64,000 nt of DNA from assembly GCF_001426685.1 (NCBI RefSeq), contig NZ_LMFB01000019.1, forward strand, positions 395,958 through 459,957, in the 5' to 3' direction. Made by a program: the position numbers and the translations under genes. The DNA comes from Rhizobium sp. Root483D2. GTDB taxonomy: Bacteria > Pseudomonadota > Alphaproteobacteria > Rhizobiales > Rhizobiaceae. The notes beneath the pieces were generated by a model that saw only the letters and a program-made list of their open reading frames with translations, had not been told where the DNA came from and ran no database searches. This document shows positions 54,155 to 63,506 of the stretch, one piece after another. Position 1 is the first letter of the stretch, and the number at the start of each line of letters is the position of its first letter.

Positions 54155-55318
54155 TTACGCCGCCAGCCGCATTTCGGCGAGTTTCACCCAATAGGAGATG
54201 CCATGCGGGATCGCCTCGTCGTTGAAGTCGTAGCCCGGATTGTGCAGGCCGGCCGTGTCGCCATTGCCGATGAAGATGAAGGCGCCGGGACGGGCGAGCA
54301 GCATGTAGGAAAAATCCTCGCCGCCCATCATCGGATCGAGATCGCCAAAGACCTGGCTTTCGCCGGCAATATTTTGCGCTGCCGAAAGGGCATGGGCGGT
54401 TTCCTGGCGATGGTTGACCGTGACGGGATAGTTGCGGGCGTAGGAGACCTGGATCTTGGCGCCATAGGCGGTGCCGAGGCTTTCGGAAATCTGCTTGATG
54501 CGCTGTTCGGCGAGATCGCGCACTTCCGGCATCAGCGTGCGGACCGTGCCGCCGAGCTTGGCCTGTTCGGGAATGATATTGTGGGCGAACCCGGCATTGA
54601 ACTTCGTCACCGAAACGACCACGGAGGACAGGGGATCGACCGAGCGCGAGGCAATCGTCTGCAGTGCGTTCACGATCTGCGAACCGATGACGATCGGGTC
54701 GATCGTGCGGTGCGGCTGGGCGGCATGGCCGCCGCGGCCATCGATGGTGATGGTGAATTCGTCGGTGGAGGCCATAATCGGGCCGACGCGGCTGCCGAAC
54801 TGGCCGACCGGCATGCCCGGCATATTGTGCATGCCGTAGACTTCCTCGATGGCGAAACGCTCCATCATGCCGTCCTTGACCATTTCATGGCCGCCGGCGC
54901 CGCCTTCTTCGGCCGGCTGGAAGATTACGGCGACCGCGCCTTTGAAATTGCGGGTTTCGGCCAGATATTTTGCAGCGCCGAGAAGCATGGCGGTGTGGCC
55001 GTCATGGCCGCAGGCGTGCATCTTGCCGGATGTTGTCGAAGCCCAGGGCTTGCCGCTGGTTTCGGTCATCGGCAGGGCATCCATGTCGGCGCGCATGCCG
55101 ATGGTGCGGCCTTCGCCGAGATTGCCCTTGATCAAGCCGACGACGCCGGTGCGGCCGATCCCGGTCACGATTTCGTCAACGCCGAATTCTTTCAATTTGT
55201 TTTCAACAAAAGCTGCCGTATTTTCGACGGCAAACAGCAGTTCCGGCTTCGTGTGGAGGTGGCGGCGCCATTCCGTGACTTCGGTCTGGAGTTCTGCTGC
55301 GCGGTTGAGAATAGGCAT
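54155..55318 (-). CDS. M20-family amidohydrolase (hippurate-hydrolase type)
   Basis: A 387-residue metallopeptidase-fold enzyme from ATG 55318 (MPILNRAAELQTEV) with AGGAAA upstream. Metal ligands appear as HACGHDGH, PAEEGGAGG and YGMHNMPG. An inserted dimerisation domain lies at about 185-295. It hydrolyses N-acyl or N-benzoyl amino acids; the substrate is not resolved. Genes of this type are often near Lrp regulators. Confidence 0.85.
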   Translation of the reverse strand: MPILNRAAELQTEVTEWRRHLHTKPELLFAVENTAAFVENKLKEFGVDEIVTGIGRTGVVGLIKGNLGEGRTIGMRADMDALPMTETSGKPWASTTSGKMHACGHDGHTAMLLGAAKYLAETRNFKGAVAVIFQPAEEGGAGGHEMVKDGMMERFAIEEVYGMHNMPGMPVGQFGSRVGPIMASTDEFTITIDGRGGHAAQPHRTIDPIVIGSQIVNALQTIASRSVDPLSSVVVSVTKFNAGFAHNIIPEQAKLGGTVRTLMPEVRDLAEQRIKQISESLGTAYGAKIQVSYARNYPVTVNHRQETAHALSAAQNIAGESQVFGDLDPMMGGEDFSYMLLARPGAFIFIGNGDTAGLHNPGYDFNDEAIPHGISYWVKLAEMRLAA

Positions 55319-55460
55319 TTTGGTTTCCTGTGGGTCCATTGCGGGCATGGGATACGGGATATTTGGCATCGGCGCAAAAGAATGGTCTTTGCCATCTCCT
55401 CGCCATATAGGTTAAATAGCCGGACGATACGAGGCAATTCCCGAAATTTCGAGGTTTGAT

Positions 55461-56588
55461 GTGCAGACAACTGGAATTCGCAAGAGTGGCGCGTTGAAGC
55501 TATTCGCAGTCCTGACAGGCGCCTGCGCCTCGCTGCTGTCGGCCACACTGCCGAGCGTGGCCAATCCGCAGCTGGTTGTCGATGTCAGTTCGCTGAAGGT
55601 TTACGAGCAACGGGAAATCTACCAGAAATGGTATCCGGCCTCGCTGACCAAGCTGATGACGGCGTATACCACCTTTCGGGCGCTGAAATCCGGGCAGCTG
55701 ACGCTGGAAACACCGGTTATCATGAGCAAGAACGCCGCCGGCGAGCCGCCGAGCAAGATGTTCTACAAGCCCGGCCAGGCCGTGACGCTCGACAGCGCGC
55801 TGAAGATGATGCTGATCAAATCGGCCAACGACATTGCCGTTGCGATTGGCGAGACCGTTGCCGGGTCCGAGCCCGCTTTTGTCAACCAGATGAATGCCGA
55901 AGCCAAGCGTATCGGCATGACCTCGTCGCATTTTGTCAATCCGAACGGATTGCCCGGTGCCGGTCAGTACACCACGGCCCGCGATCTCGCCGTTCTGGCG
56001 ATCACGATCAAGCGCGAGTTTCCGCAATATGCGCCGTACTTTGCCTATGAAGGCTTCACCACGGGCAAGAAAAACTATCCCAACTTCAACATGCTGATCG
56101 GCCGTTTCGATGGTGCCGACGGCATGAAGACCGGTTTCATCTGCGCCTCGGGCTTCAATCAGGTTTCCTCCGCCACGCGCAATGGCCGTGCCGTCGTGTC
56201 CGTCGTTCTGGGCGCTGACAGCCTTGGCGGCCGGGCGGATGAATCCGCGCGGTTGCTGCAGCTGGGGCTTACCTCAAGCAATGCCGGCAAGCCCGGCCTT
56301 GGCCAGATTGCGCCCTATGGCGAGACGCGTGACATGGTTGCCGATGTCAGCAAGGAAATCTGCAACCCGAAGGCTGCCAAGGTGCGTTCGGAAAACCGGG
56401 ATGAAGGTGGACGACAGAAGCTGCTGTCGCCCTATATTCACGAGATCAACCGCCCGCTGAACCTTGTCGCCGCCGGGCTGATCCCGGGCCTCGAGAAGGT
56501 GGACGATGTCAAGACCAAGGGGCAGATGGAGGCAGGCCAGGGCGATGTCGCCAATGTGCCGGTCCCGGTTCCCCGCCCCGTTTTCTAA
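55461..56588 (+). CDS. D-alanyl-D-alanine carboxypeptidase (DacA/DacC-type, penicillin-binding protein)
   Basis: A 375-residue serine peptidase with an N-terminal signal (about 1-35). Catalytic motifs are SLTK (61-64), SAN (121-123) and KTG (223-225). It trims pentapeptides in peptidoglycan. The GTG at 55461 is preceded by GAGG. The C-terminal part (about 270-375) lacks the typical membrane-anchoring amphipathic helix and ends in a Pro-rich stretch. Divergent from the M20 gene with 142 nt between. Confidence 0.88.
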   Translation: MQTTGIRKSGALKLFAVLTGACASLLSATLPSVANPQLVVDVSSLKVYEQREIYQKWYPASLTKLMTAYTTFRALKSGQLTLETPVIMSKNAAGEPPSKMFYKPGQAVTLDSALKMMLIKSANDIAVAIGETVAGSEPAFVNQMNAEAKRIGMTSSHFVNPNGLPGAGQYTTARDLAVLAITIKREFPQYAPYFAYEGFTTGKKNYPNFNMLIGRFDGADGMKTGFICASGFNQVSSATRNGRAVVSVVLGADSLGGRADESARLLQLGLTSSNAGKPGLGQIAPYGETRDMVADVSKEICNPKAAKVRSENRDEGGRQKLLSPYIHEINRPLNLVAAGLIPGLEKVDDVKTKGQMEAGQGDVANVPVPVPRPVF

Positions 56589-56615
56589 AGCTTTCGCCTG
56601 CTGATCGGATAAGCC

Positions 56616-57794
56616 ATGAGCCTTGTTTCAAACGCCGTGCCGGTGTCGATCCTCACCGGTTTTCTCGGTGCGGGAAAGACGTCCCTTCTCAACCGGCTCC
56701 TCAAGGATCCCGACCTCACCGATACCGCCGTCATCATCAACGAGTTCGGCGATGTGTCTCTCGATCACCTTCTGGTCGAGGCATCGAGCGACGGGATCAT
56801 CGAACTGTCGGATGGCTGCCTCTGCTGCACGGTGCGCGGCGAACTGGTCGATACGCTGGCTGATCTGATGGACCGGATGCAGACCGGCAAGATCAAGCCG
56901 CTGAAGCGCGTGGTCATCGAAACCACCGGACTTGCCGATCCGGCGCCGGTCTTGCAGTCGGTGATGGGCAATCCTGTCATCGCCCAGAGCTACCGGCTCG
57001 ATGGCGTCGTTACCGTCGTCGATGCCGCCAACGGCCTTTCCACGCTTGATCATCACGAAGAGGCGGTCAAGCAGGTGGCGATGGCGGACCGGCTGGTGAT
57101 CAGCAAGATATCGCTGGCGACGCCGGATGTGGTGAATGCGCTAAAGGCGCGGCTGCGGGCCCTCAATCCGCGCGCACCGATGATCGATGGCGATCTGCCG
57201 GAAGCGGGCAAGGCTGAACTCTTCCATTGCGGGCTCTACGATCCCGCCACCAAGATCGCCGATGTCGGCCGCTGGCTGCAGGACGAGGCGGCGGCGGACC
57301 ACGATCATCATCACGACCACGAACACGACCACGAACACGATCATGAACATGGTCATTGCGGCCACGACAATTGTGGTCATGACCACCACCATCATCATCA
57401 TGATGAGAACCGGCATGGGGCGGATATCCGGTCTTTCAGTCTTGTCCACGACCGGCCGATCGAGCCGATGGCGCTCGAAATGTTCGTCGATCTCCTGCGC
57501 TCGGCCCATGGCGAAAAGCTGCTGCGGATGAAGGCGATCGTCTCGATGACCGACAATCCCGACCGGCCGCTGATCCTGCATGGCGTGCAGACCGTGTTCC
57601 ATGCGCCGCAGCGCATGGCCGCATGGCCCGATCCGGCCGACCGGCGCACCCGCATGGTGCTGATCACCAAGGACCTGCCGGAAGCCTTCGTGCGCGATCT
57701 CTTCGATGCCTTTACCGGCAAGCCGCGCATCGACCGGCCCGACCGGCAGGCGCTCGAGGACAATCCGCTGGCGGTTCCAGGGCTCAGACTGTAA
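56616..57794 (+). CDS. COG0523/CobW-family GTPase, probable zinc chaperone
   Basis: A 392-residue G3E GTPase. Walker A GFLGAGKT lies at 15-22 and the metal-binding CLCC at 68-71. A long His/Asp/Glu-rich insert spans about 228-267 (about twenty histidines), and a CobW C-terminal domain follows (about 270-380). The G4 motif reads SKIS rather than NKxD or SKTD. The insert suggests zinc or nickel storage or delivery. It follows the carboxypeptidase by 27 nt. Confidence 0.88.
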   Translation: MSLVSNAVPVSILTGFLGAGKTSLLNRLLKDPDLTDTAVIINEFGDVSLDHLLVEASSDGIIELSDGCLCCTVRGELVDTLADLMDRMQTGKIKPLKRVVIETTGLADPAPVLQSVMGNPVIAQSYRLDGVVTVVDAANGLSTLDHHEEAVKQVAMADRLVISKISLATPDVVNALKARLRALNPRAPMIDGDLPEAGKAELFHCGLYDPATKIADVGRWLQDEAAADHDHHHDHEHDHEHDHEHGHCGHDNCGHDHHHHHHDENRHGADIRSFSLVHDRPIEPMALEMFVDLLRSAHGEKLLRMKAIVSMTDNPDRPLILHGVQTVFHAPQRMAAWPDPADRRTRMVLITKDLPEAFVRDLFDAFTGKPRIDRPDRQALEDNPLAVPGLRL

Positions 57795-57814
57795 CGCAAC
57801 GGCGAGGGCCTTGC

Positions 57815-58582
57815 ATGTTTCCGGAGCTGGGCGACGGTATCGGCAACATGCGGGCGCCAGCCCATCCTGCCAGCCGTCCCGGCGGCTGGAGTGTCAGCGC
57901 TTCCCTCGGCTTCCATCTCCTGATCGGGCTCGCCCTGCTTTTCGCCGTGACGCCGCGCCGCCAGGCACCGTCATCGCAAGAGAGCGTCAGCGTCGATGTG
58001 CTGACGCAGCAGCAGTTCGAGGCAGCGAGCAGCCCGGCGGCTGCCGAGGTGCAATCCCAGCCGGCGCCGCAATCCCAATCCCAACCGCGACCCACGAGTG
58101 ATGCGGTCAATGCGCCACAAAGAGAAACTCCGGTTCCGGCATTTGAGAAACTGTCGACAGACCAGCCGCGCCCGCAGGTGGATGCGATGGTTCAGGCAAA
58201 GAACCTGCAGTCGGCAAAGGTTCTAGCCGATCCGCGCAGTGCCAAGGCGCGGAAGGCGATGGGTCAGCTTGCATCCTCCGAGCGTATCGTCCAGCTCTGC
58301 AATATCGAGGCAATGGAACAGGTGCATCTCTGGAAGCCGACGTTAAAGCCGGATTTTCTGGTCGCCTATGCGATGGCAGATACGGAGCTGTCGGGGCAAA
58401 AGCTCAAGGCGGATGGCGGGGCGTTTCGCAGCAAGAGCCGCTGGTACAAGATCGGGTTCACCTGCGAAGTGACGCCGGACCTCAAGCAGGTCGTCTCGTT
58501 TGCCTTTGCGGTTGGCAGCGAGATTGCGAAAAGCGAATGGGCCGATCACAACCTGACCGCGGATGATGGTCCGGTGGATTAG
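57815..58582 (+). CDS. DUF930-like membrane-anchored protein
   Basis: A 255-residue protein from ATG 57815 (MFPELGDGIGNMRAP) with GAGGG upstream. One membrane helix at about 28-48 (SASLGFHLLIGLALLFAVTP), a Gln/Pro/Ser-rich linker (about 65-125), and a C-terminal domain typical of DUF930 (about 130-245, with two cysteines LCNIEAM and FTCEVTP). It follows the COG0523 gene by 20 nt and may be co-transcribed. Periplasmic function unknown. Confidence 0.7.
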   Translation: MFPELGDGIGNMRAPAHPASRPGGWSVSASLGFHLLIGLALLFAVTPRRQAPSSQESVSVDVLTQQQFEAASSPAAAEVQSQPAPQSQSQPRPTSDAVNAPQRETPVPAFEKLSTDQPRPQVDAMVQAKNLQSAKVLADPRSAKARKAMGQLASSERIVQLCNIEAMEQVHLWKPTLKPDFLVAYAMADTELSGQKLKADGGAFRSKSRWYKIGFTCEVTPDLKQVVSFAFAVGSEIAKSEWADHNLTADDGPVD

Positions 58583-58618
58583 AGCCTCGTACTCAATATT
58601 GATCGTATGAGGCTCTAA
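58579..58618. terminator. Inverted repeat across two convergent stops
   Basis: TTAGAGCCTC (58579-58588) pairs perfectly with 58609-58618 across a 20-nt loop. The DUF930-like TAG (58580-58582) and the sigma-factor stop (58615-58617) lie in the arms. T-runs are poor, so termination strength is uncertain. Confidence 0.6.
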
Positions 58619-59877
58619 TTGCCGCAGGCAGCGGCCCTTGCAAGAAAGAACGCCTTTTCGCTGCTGTTACGGGTGAGGCTTGCCGCGCGCTCGAATTCGG
58701 CCTTGGCGTCCGCCAGGCGTCCGGCCCGGTACAGGAAATCCCCTCTTGCGGCGGGCAGGGGGACGTAGTTTTGCAGTCCCGCTGCCGGATCGATCTCGTC
58801 AAGGCGCGCGAGCCCGGCTTCCGGCCCAAATGCCATGCTATGGGCGACGGCCCGGTTGAGATCGACCACCGGCGACGGCATGACGTCGCGCAGCGTGTCG
58901 TAAAGCCCGGCAATTTTATGCCAGTCCGTGTCTTCCGCCTTGCGCGCCCGGGCGTGACAGGCGGCCAGAGCCGCCTGCAGGGCATAGGGACCATGTGCGC
59001 CGCCGAGCGCTTCCACACGCTTGAGGGCTGCAAGCCCGCGCCGGATCAGGAGCTGGTCCCAGTGGGCACGGTTTTGCTCGGTCAACAGGATCGGCGCGCC
59101 GTCCGGTGCCACGCGGGCATTGAGACGGGAGGCCTGGATTTCCATCAGCGACAAGAGGCCGAGCACTTCCGGCTCGTCCGGCATGAGGCCGGCGAGGATG
59201 CGGCCGAGACGTTGGGCCTCCGCGCAGAGCGCCGGGCGGATCAGGTCTTCGCCTGCGGTGGCGGCATAGCCCTCGTTGAAGATCAGGTAGATCACTTCCA
59301 GAACGGATGCGAGCCGTTCTGCGCGCTCTGCGCCGCGCGGCACCGCAAAGGTGAGGCCGGCATTGCCGATCGTCTTCTTGGCTCTCACGATCCGCTGGGC
59401 GATGGTGGTTTCGTTGGAGAGAAAGGCGCGGGCAATTTCATCGGTCGTCAAACCGCCGATCAGCCGCAGGGTCAGCGCTGCCCGCGCCTCTGTCGAAAGC
59501 ACGGGATGGCAGGCAGCAAAGAGGAGACCCAGCAGCTCGTCGCCGAGATCGTCGTCCAGCGCCGCTTCGATATCCTCGACGCTGGTATCACGCTCATCTT
59601 CGAGGTCGCGGCCGATTTCGGCATGTTTGCGCGCCAGCATCGTCTTGCGGCGCAAACCATCAATGGCGCGGCGCTTGGCGGCCGCCATCAGCCAGGCTCC
59701 CGGATTTTTCGGAACGCCGTTTACTGGCCAATCCGAGAGCGCGGTCACCAGAGCGTCCTGCGCCAGTTCTTCCGCCAGCCCGACATCCCGCACCATCCGC
59801 GCCAGGCCGCCGATCAGGCGGGCCTGTTCGATCCGGAACACTGTCTCGATTGCCTGATGCGTTTCGTTTGCCGCCAT
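58615..59877 (-). CDS. ECF sigma factor of the ECF42 type with C-terminal extension
   Basis: A 420-residue SigJ-like factor, more than twice the usual ECF length. Region 2 lies at about 15-80 (VGLAEELAQDALVTALSDWP) and region 4 at about 110-170 (LRLIGGLTTDEIARAFLSNE). A helical repeat extension runs from about 180 to 420. It is next to a DGPF-domain gene, the usual ECF42 partner, 68 nt upstream in the same direction. There is no anti-sigma factor gene; in this group the extension replaces it. Confidence 0.88.
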   Translation of the reverse strand: MAANETHQAIETVFRIEQARLIGGLARMVRDVGLAEELAQDALVTALSDWPVNGVPKNPGAWLMAAAKRRAIDGLRRKTMLARKHAEIGRDLEDERDTSVEDIEAALDDDLGDELLGLLFAACHPVLSTEARAALTLRLIGGLTTDEIARAFLSNETTIAQRIVRAKKTIGNAGLTFAVPRGAERAERLASVLEVIYLIFNEGYAATAGEDLIRPALCAEAQRLGRILAGLMPDEPEVLGLLSLMEIQASRLNARVAPDGAPILLTEQNRAHWDQLLIRRGLAALKRVEALGGAHGPYALQAALAACHARARKAEDTDWHKIAGLYDTLRDVMPSPVVDLNRAVAHSMAFGPEAGLARLDEIDPAAGLQNYVPLPAARGDFLYRAGRLADAKAEFERAASLTRNSSEKAFFLARAAACGN

Positions 59878-59945
59878 ACTTATGGATTAAACGAGCGGGA
59901 AAGGCCGCGTCAAGCCAGCGGTAGTCTGACGCGGCCCGGCCGAAA

Positions 59946-60368
59946 TCAGCGCTTGGCTGCCTTTTCGCGCAGGCGTTCTTCCTGTTCGGCCAGTTCCGGC
60001 GTGAACGCCTCGCCGAAATCGGCTGCCTCGAACACTTGGCGGATTTCCAGCTCGCTTGGGCCGGGCATCGGGTTGGGGCAGCGCTTGGCCCATTCGACGG
60101 CCTGCGCCATGTCCTTGACTTCCCACAGCCAGAAACCGGCGATCAGTTCGCGGGTTTCGGCAAAGGGCCCATCGATGACGGTGCGTGACGGGCCGTCGAA
60201 GGCGATCCGCTTGCCCTTGACGGAGGGATGCAGCCCTTCGCCGGCCATCATGATGCCGGCATTGACCAGCTCCTCGTTATATTTGCCCATGGCTTCCAGA
60301 AGCTCGGTCGTCGGCATGACGCCTGCTTCGCTATCCTTCGATGCCTTGACGATCACCATCACACGCAT
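59946..60368 (-). CDS. DGPF-domain (YCII-related) protein, partner of the ECF42-type sigma factor
   Basis: A 140-residue protein with RTVIDGPFAETRELIAGFW, the DGPF signature. An N-terminal ferredoxin-like fold and a charged C-terminal tail (about 105-140) follow. Usual target gene of ECF42 sigma factors; enzymatic role unknown. Its own upstream region may contain the sigma factor's promoter. Confidence 0.85.
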   Translation of the reverse strand: MRVMVIVKASKDSEAGVMPTTELLEAMGKYNEELVNAGIMMAGEGLHPSVKGKRIAFDGPSRTVIDGPFAETRELIAGFWLWEVKDMAQAVEWAKRCPNPMPGPSELEIRQVFEAADFGEAFTPELAEQEERLREKAAKR

Positions 60369-60570
60369 TGTGTTCTCCCTTGATTATTGGAAGCCGGAAT
60401 GGCCTTCCTGACCATACGACGAACGACGCCCGGCTCGATCGACATCGTTCCGGAATTTTTTTGAGAAATCTAGAGAAGTTGTGATGGAGAGGACTGCTTG
60501 GCCGTCTTTACGGCAGAATGTGCCCGGCGGGACAGAACAGGTCTCTCGCCGTCAAGTTTGACCTTGGACG

Positions 60571-60801
60571 TCAAGCCTTCTTGCGGATGACGAAACGGTG
60601 GCCGCCGGACAGCGCCTCGGATTGCTCCAGGCTATGGCCGTCCTCGTTGCAGAAATGCGGAATGTCGATGATGGCAAGCGGGTCGGTGGTCTCGACCGTG
60701 ATCAGCGTGCCGGGAGCAAGGGAAAGCATGCGCTTGCGTGTTCGCAAGACCGGCAAGGGGCATTTCAGCCCCTTGAGGTCATAGATCAGGCCGTCGGGCA
60801 T
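60571..60801 (-). CDS. TusA-family sulfurtransferase
   Basis: A 76-residue protein (ATG 60801) with the sulfur-carrier motif KCPLPVLR holding the active Cys14. TusA-family proteins relay sulfur for tRNA thiolation or other uses; a link to mnmA in this window is possible. Its ATG shares a base with the TGA of the L,D-transpeptidase-like gene (TGATG), so it is translationally coupled to it. Confidence 0.85.
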   Translation of the reverse strand: MPDGLIYDLKGLKCPLPVLRTRKRMLSLAPGTLITVETTDPLAIIDIPHFCNEDGHSLEQSEALSGGHRFVIRKKA

Positions 60802-62273
60802 CAATTGCCCCAGAGTTTCCAGAATGGCCGCTTCTTCGGCTGCTGTTCGGCCACTGCCTGTTCGGCGACCGGTGCCGCGTCGGTGGCGGCCGCTGTCTGG
60901 GCGGCTGCGGCATCGGCGGGCTTCTTCACCGTTGCGGTCGTAACAGGCTGGGGCGTTGCCGTTGCTGCGGCTTGCTGCACGGCCTGCTTCTGGCCAGCCG
61001 GCTGCTGTTCTTGAGCCGCGTTGATAGGCGCTGCGGCTGCCGGCTCGAGCTGCTGCGCATCGGCGCCGCTCTTGGAAAACAGGCTGCCCCAGAAGCCTTT
61101 GCGCGCAGCGCCCGGCTGTTCGACGGCGGCCTGCTGCACTGGTTTGGGCAACGGATTTTCCGCAGGCACCGGCACGTTTTTGCCGTTCTTGGTGGACTTG
61201 TCCAGCTCGGCCTTCTGGATTTCGATCGCCTTCTTGACCTCTTCCAGCTCGGCCCGGCGGGCTTCCTGCTTTTCGAGGTCGGCGACCTTCATAAGCTTGC
61301 CGGCGTCCAGCGAGGTACCGGTCGGGGCATAGGCCAGTTCCTTGCCGACGCGCTGCTTGGCGACGATCGCCTTGCGCTCGGCTTCGCTCGGCTCATACCA
61401 GACCATGCCGTCGAGCTTCTTGGTCGCCTTGGCGTAGTCGTCGTTGTATTTCTTGTTATAGCTGGCGAGCGCGCCCTGCATGGTTGCCGGGGTCGACATG
61501 GCCGGGCATTGGCCGGTCGGCGAGAATTTGCCGTCGGTCTGCTGGTTGAAGACGTATTTCTTCTCGCAGATATTCACTTCCGGCGGCCGTTTGGTGATCT
61601 CGAACTGGTCGTAGCCGGGCTTCAGCATGTTCCAGAAGTCGATGTTCGGGCTGTTTTTGTGCCGCGCCATGTTCTCGGCCGTCATGCGGAAGGGCAGGGC
61701 CTGCAGTTGGATCGCCTGCTGGCCGCCCTTGTAGGCATCGCGCGACAGCGCAAAGATTTCCTGCATCTGCTCGTCGGTCATCGAATAGCAACCCGACGAA
61801 GAACAGGCGCCGTGGATCATCAGATTGGTGCCGAAACGGCCGTTGGCCTGGTCGAAGCGGTTGGGAAAGCCGGTATTGATGGCCAGATAATAGCTGGAAT
61901 TCGGATTCATCTGGCCGGGCGAGATCGGGTAGAACCCTTCCGGCGCCTGGCGGTCGCCTTCCTTTACCTTCGGGCCGAGCTTGCCCGACCAGGCGCAGAT
62001 CTTGTACTGGCGCAGCATCTCGTAGCGGTTGGAGGCATTGGCCTTCCAGACTTCGAGAACGCCTTCCTCCTTGAAGATGCGCAGCATGATCGGCGAATCC
62101 TTCGCCATGCTCATTGCCTGCATCTTCTGGACGATCTTGCCGGAGAGCTGGTAGTTGACCTTGCTGGAGACCTTCTTGAGGTCGACATCGACGGTGTCCA
62201 TCGCCTCATTGGCGGTGCAGCTCGAAAGGAGCGCAGCGATGGCAGCGGTGGCAACAAGATGTGTCAAACGCAT
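60801..62273 (-). CDS. L,D-transpeptidase-like (YkuD) lipoprotein
   Basis: A 490-residue protein from ATG 62273 (MRLTHLVATAAIA) with the lipobox LLSSC (Cys19). The YkuD catalytic motif is MIHGACSSSGCYSM, with His154 and Cys162. This suggests a peptidoglycan L,D-transpeptidase or carboxypeptidase. A long Ala/Pro/Gln-rich, disordered C-terminal region (about 365-490) is unusual. A frame extends upstream to 62339 without an RBS. Confidence 0.82.
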   Translation of the reverse strand: MRLTHLVATAAIAALLSSCTANEAMDTVDVDLKKVSSKVNYQLSGKIVQKMQAMSMAKDSPIMLRIFKEEGVLEVWKANASNRYEMLRQYKICAWSGKLGPKVKEGDRQAPEGFYPISPGQMNPNSSYYLAINTGFPNRFDQANGRFGTNLMIHGACSSSGCYSMTDEQMQEIFALSRDAYKGGQQAIQLQALPFRMTAENMARHKNSPNIDFWNMLKPGYDQFEITKRPPEVNICEKKYVFNQQTDGKFSPTGQCPAMSTPATMQGALASYNKKYNDDYAKATKKLDGMVWYEPSEAERKAIVAKQRVGKELAYAPTGTSLDAGKLMKVADLEKQEARRAELEEVKKAIEIQKAELDKSTKNGKNVPVPAENPLPKPVQQAAVEQPGAARKGFWGSLFSKSGADAQQLEPAAAAPINAAQEQQPAGQKQAVQQAAATATPQPVTTATVKKPADAAAAQTAAATDAAPVAEQAVAEQQPKKRPFWKLWGN

Positions 62274-62473
62274 CGGCAAAGGTCCATCAAGAAAACTGTC
62301 GAACGTGGCTTTCCGTGCAGGCGGTCCACAGGGAATCAATATGCCCTTTTACTTCACAAAATATTAACCTTACAAAACCGCCCTGCTCAACCGTTCCAGA
62401 CGCCCAGAATATGGCCAAGGTTGGACCGCGCACAGATTTGCCACGCCGATCCTCCCAAAGCCAGCAAATTTGC

Positions 62474-63427
62474 TTAGAGCTGGCGGCCGATCGCCAGGTA
62501 TTTCTGGCGGCGGTCAGAGCGCAATTCGTCGCCGGTGCGGCCCGAAAGCTCCTTCAGCGCATCGGCGATGACGGTGCCGGTCTTCTCGATCACGGCGTTG
62601 GGATCGCGATGCGCGCCGCCGACTGGCTCGGTGATGATGCCGTCGATGATGCCGAGCGACTTCAGGTCTTCGGCCGTGATCTTCATGTTGGTTGCCGCTT
62701 CCTTGGCACGCGTACTGTCGCGCCAGAGGATGGAGGCGGCCCCTTCCGGCGAGATGACGCTGTAGATCGAGTGCTCCAGCATGTAGACGCGGCTGCCGGT
62801 GGCGATCGCGATCGCGCCGCCGGAACCACCTTCGCCGATGACCACGGAGACGATCGGAACCCGCATGTTCAGGCACATTTCGGTCGAGCGGGCGATGGCC
62901 TCGGCCTGGCCGCGTTCTTCGGCGCCAATGCCCGGATAGGCGCCGGCCGTATCGATCAGGGTGATCAGCGGCAGGCCGAAACGGTCGGCCATCTCCATGA
63001 CGCGGATCGCCTTGCGGTAGCCTTCCGGCCGGGCGCTGCCGAAATTGTGCTTGATGCGCGACTTGGTGTCGTTGCCCTTTTCCTGGCCGATGACGGCGAC
63101 AGGGGTGCCGCGGAAGCGCGCGAGACCTGCCTGGATCGCCTCGTCATTGGCAAACTTGCGATCGCCGGCCAGCGGCGTGAATTCGGTGAAGAGGTTGGCG
63201 GCATATTCCTGGAAATGCGGGCGCTGCGGATGGCGCGCGACCTGCGTCTTCTGCCAGGGGTTCAGCTTGGAATAGATTTCGGCCATCGCCTCGCGGGCGC
63301 GGACTTCCAGACGCTCGACCTCGTCGGCCGTGTCGATGCTCTCGTCCTCGCTGGCAATCTTCTTCAGCTCGTGAATCTTGCCTTCGAGATCGGAGATTGG
63401 TTTTTCGAAATCGAGATAATTGTGCAT
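62474..63427 (-). CDS. accA: Acetyl-CoA carboxylase carboxyltransferase subunit alpha
   Basis: A 317-residue protein of normal length for AccA. It begins with [18 protein letters not shown] and holds the carboxyltransferase core ([40 protein letters not shown]). It makes malonyl-CoA for fatty acid synthesis as part of ACC with AccD. Upstream is xerD on the same strand, 79 nt away. ATG 63427. Confidence 0.97.
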   Translation of the reverse strand: MHNYLDFEKPISDLEGKIHELKKIASEDESIDTADEVERLEVRAREAMAEIYSKLNPWQKTQVARHPQRPHFQEYAANLFTEFTPLAGDRKFANDEAIQAGLARFRGTPVAVIGQEKGNDTKSRIKHNFGSARPEGYRKAIRVMEMADRFGLPLITLIDTAGAYPGIGAEERGQAEAIARSTEMCLNMRVPIVSVVIGEGGSGGAIAIATGSRVYMLEHSIYSVISPEGAASILWRDSTRAKEAATNMKITAEDLKSLGIIDGIITEPVGGAHRDPNAVIEKTGTVIADALKELSGRTGDELRSDRRQKYLAIGRQL

Positions 63428-63506
63428 GTGATGCGTTTCCGATCATATTGCGCCAGTGGCTACGGGTATGACGTTTCAGCCGTCCCGGCCAAGTGTTCTG
63501 GCGCTC

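Noticed and set aside
53612-55459. 615-codon open frame opposite the Lrp and M20 genes
   Set aside because: It spans two separate real genes, which is typical for a GC-driven shadow.
57298-57417. His-codon-rich run as a cloning tag or simple-sequence artefact
   Set aside because: It mixes His, Asp, Glu, Gly and Cys codons and is placed where COG0523 metallochaperones carry their metal-binding insert.
58771-60411. 546-codon open frame opposite the sigma factor and DGPF genes
   Set aside because: Spans two genes and an intergenic gap on the opposite strand; no domain.
60972-62477. 501-codon open frame opposite the L,D-transpeptidase-like gene
   Set aside because: The YkuD motif and lipobox support the minus strand.
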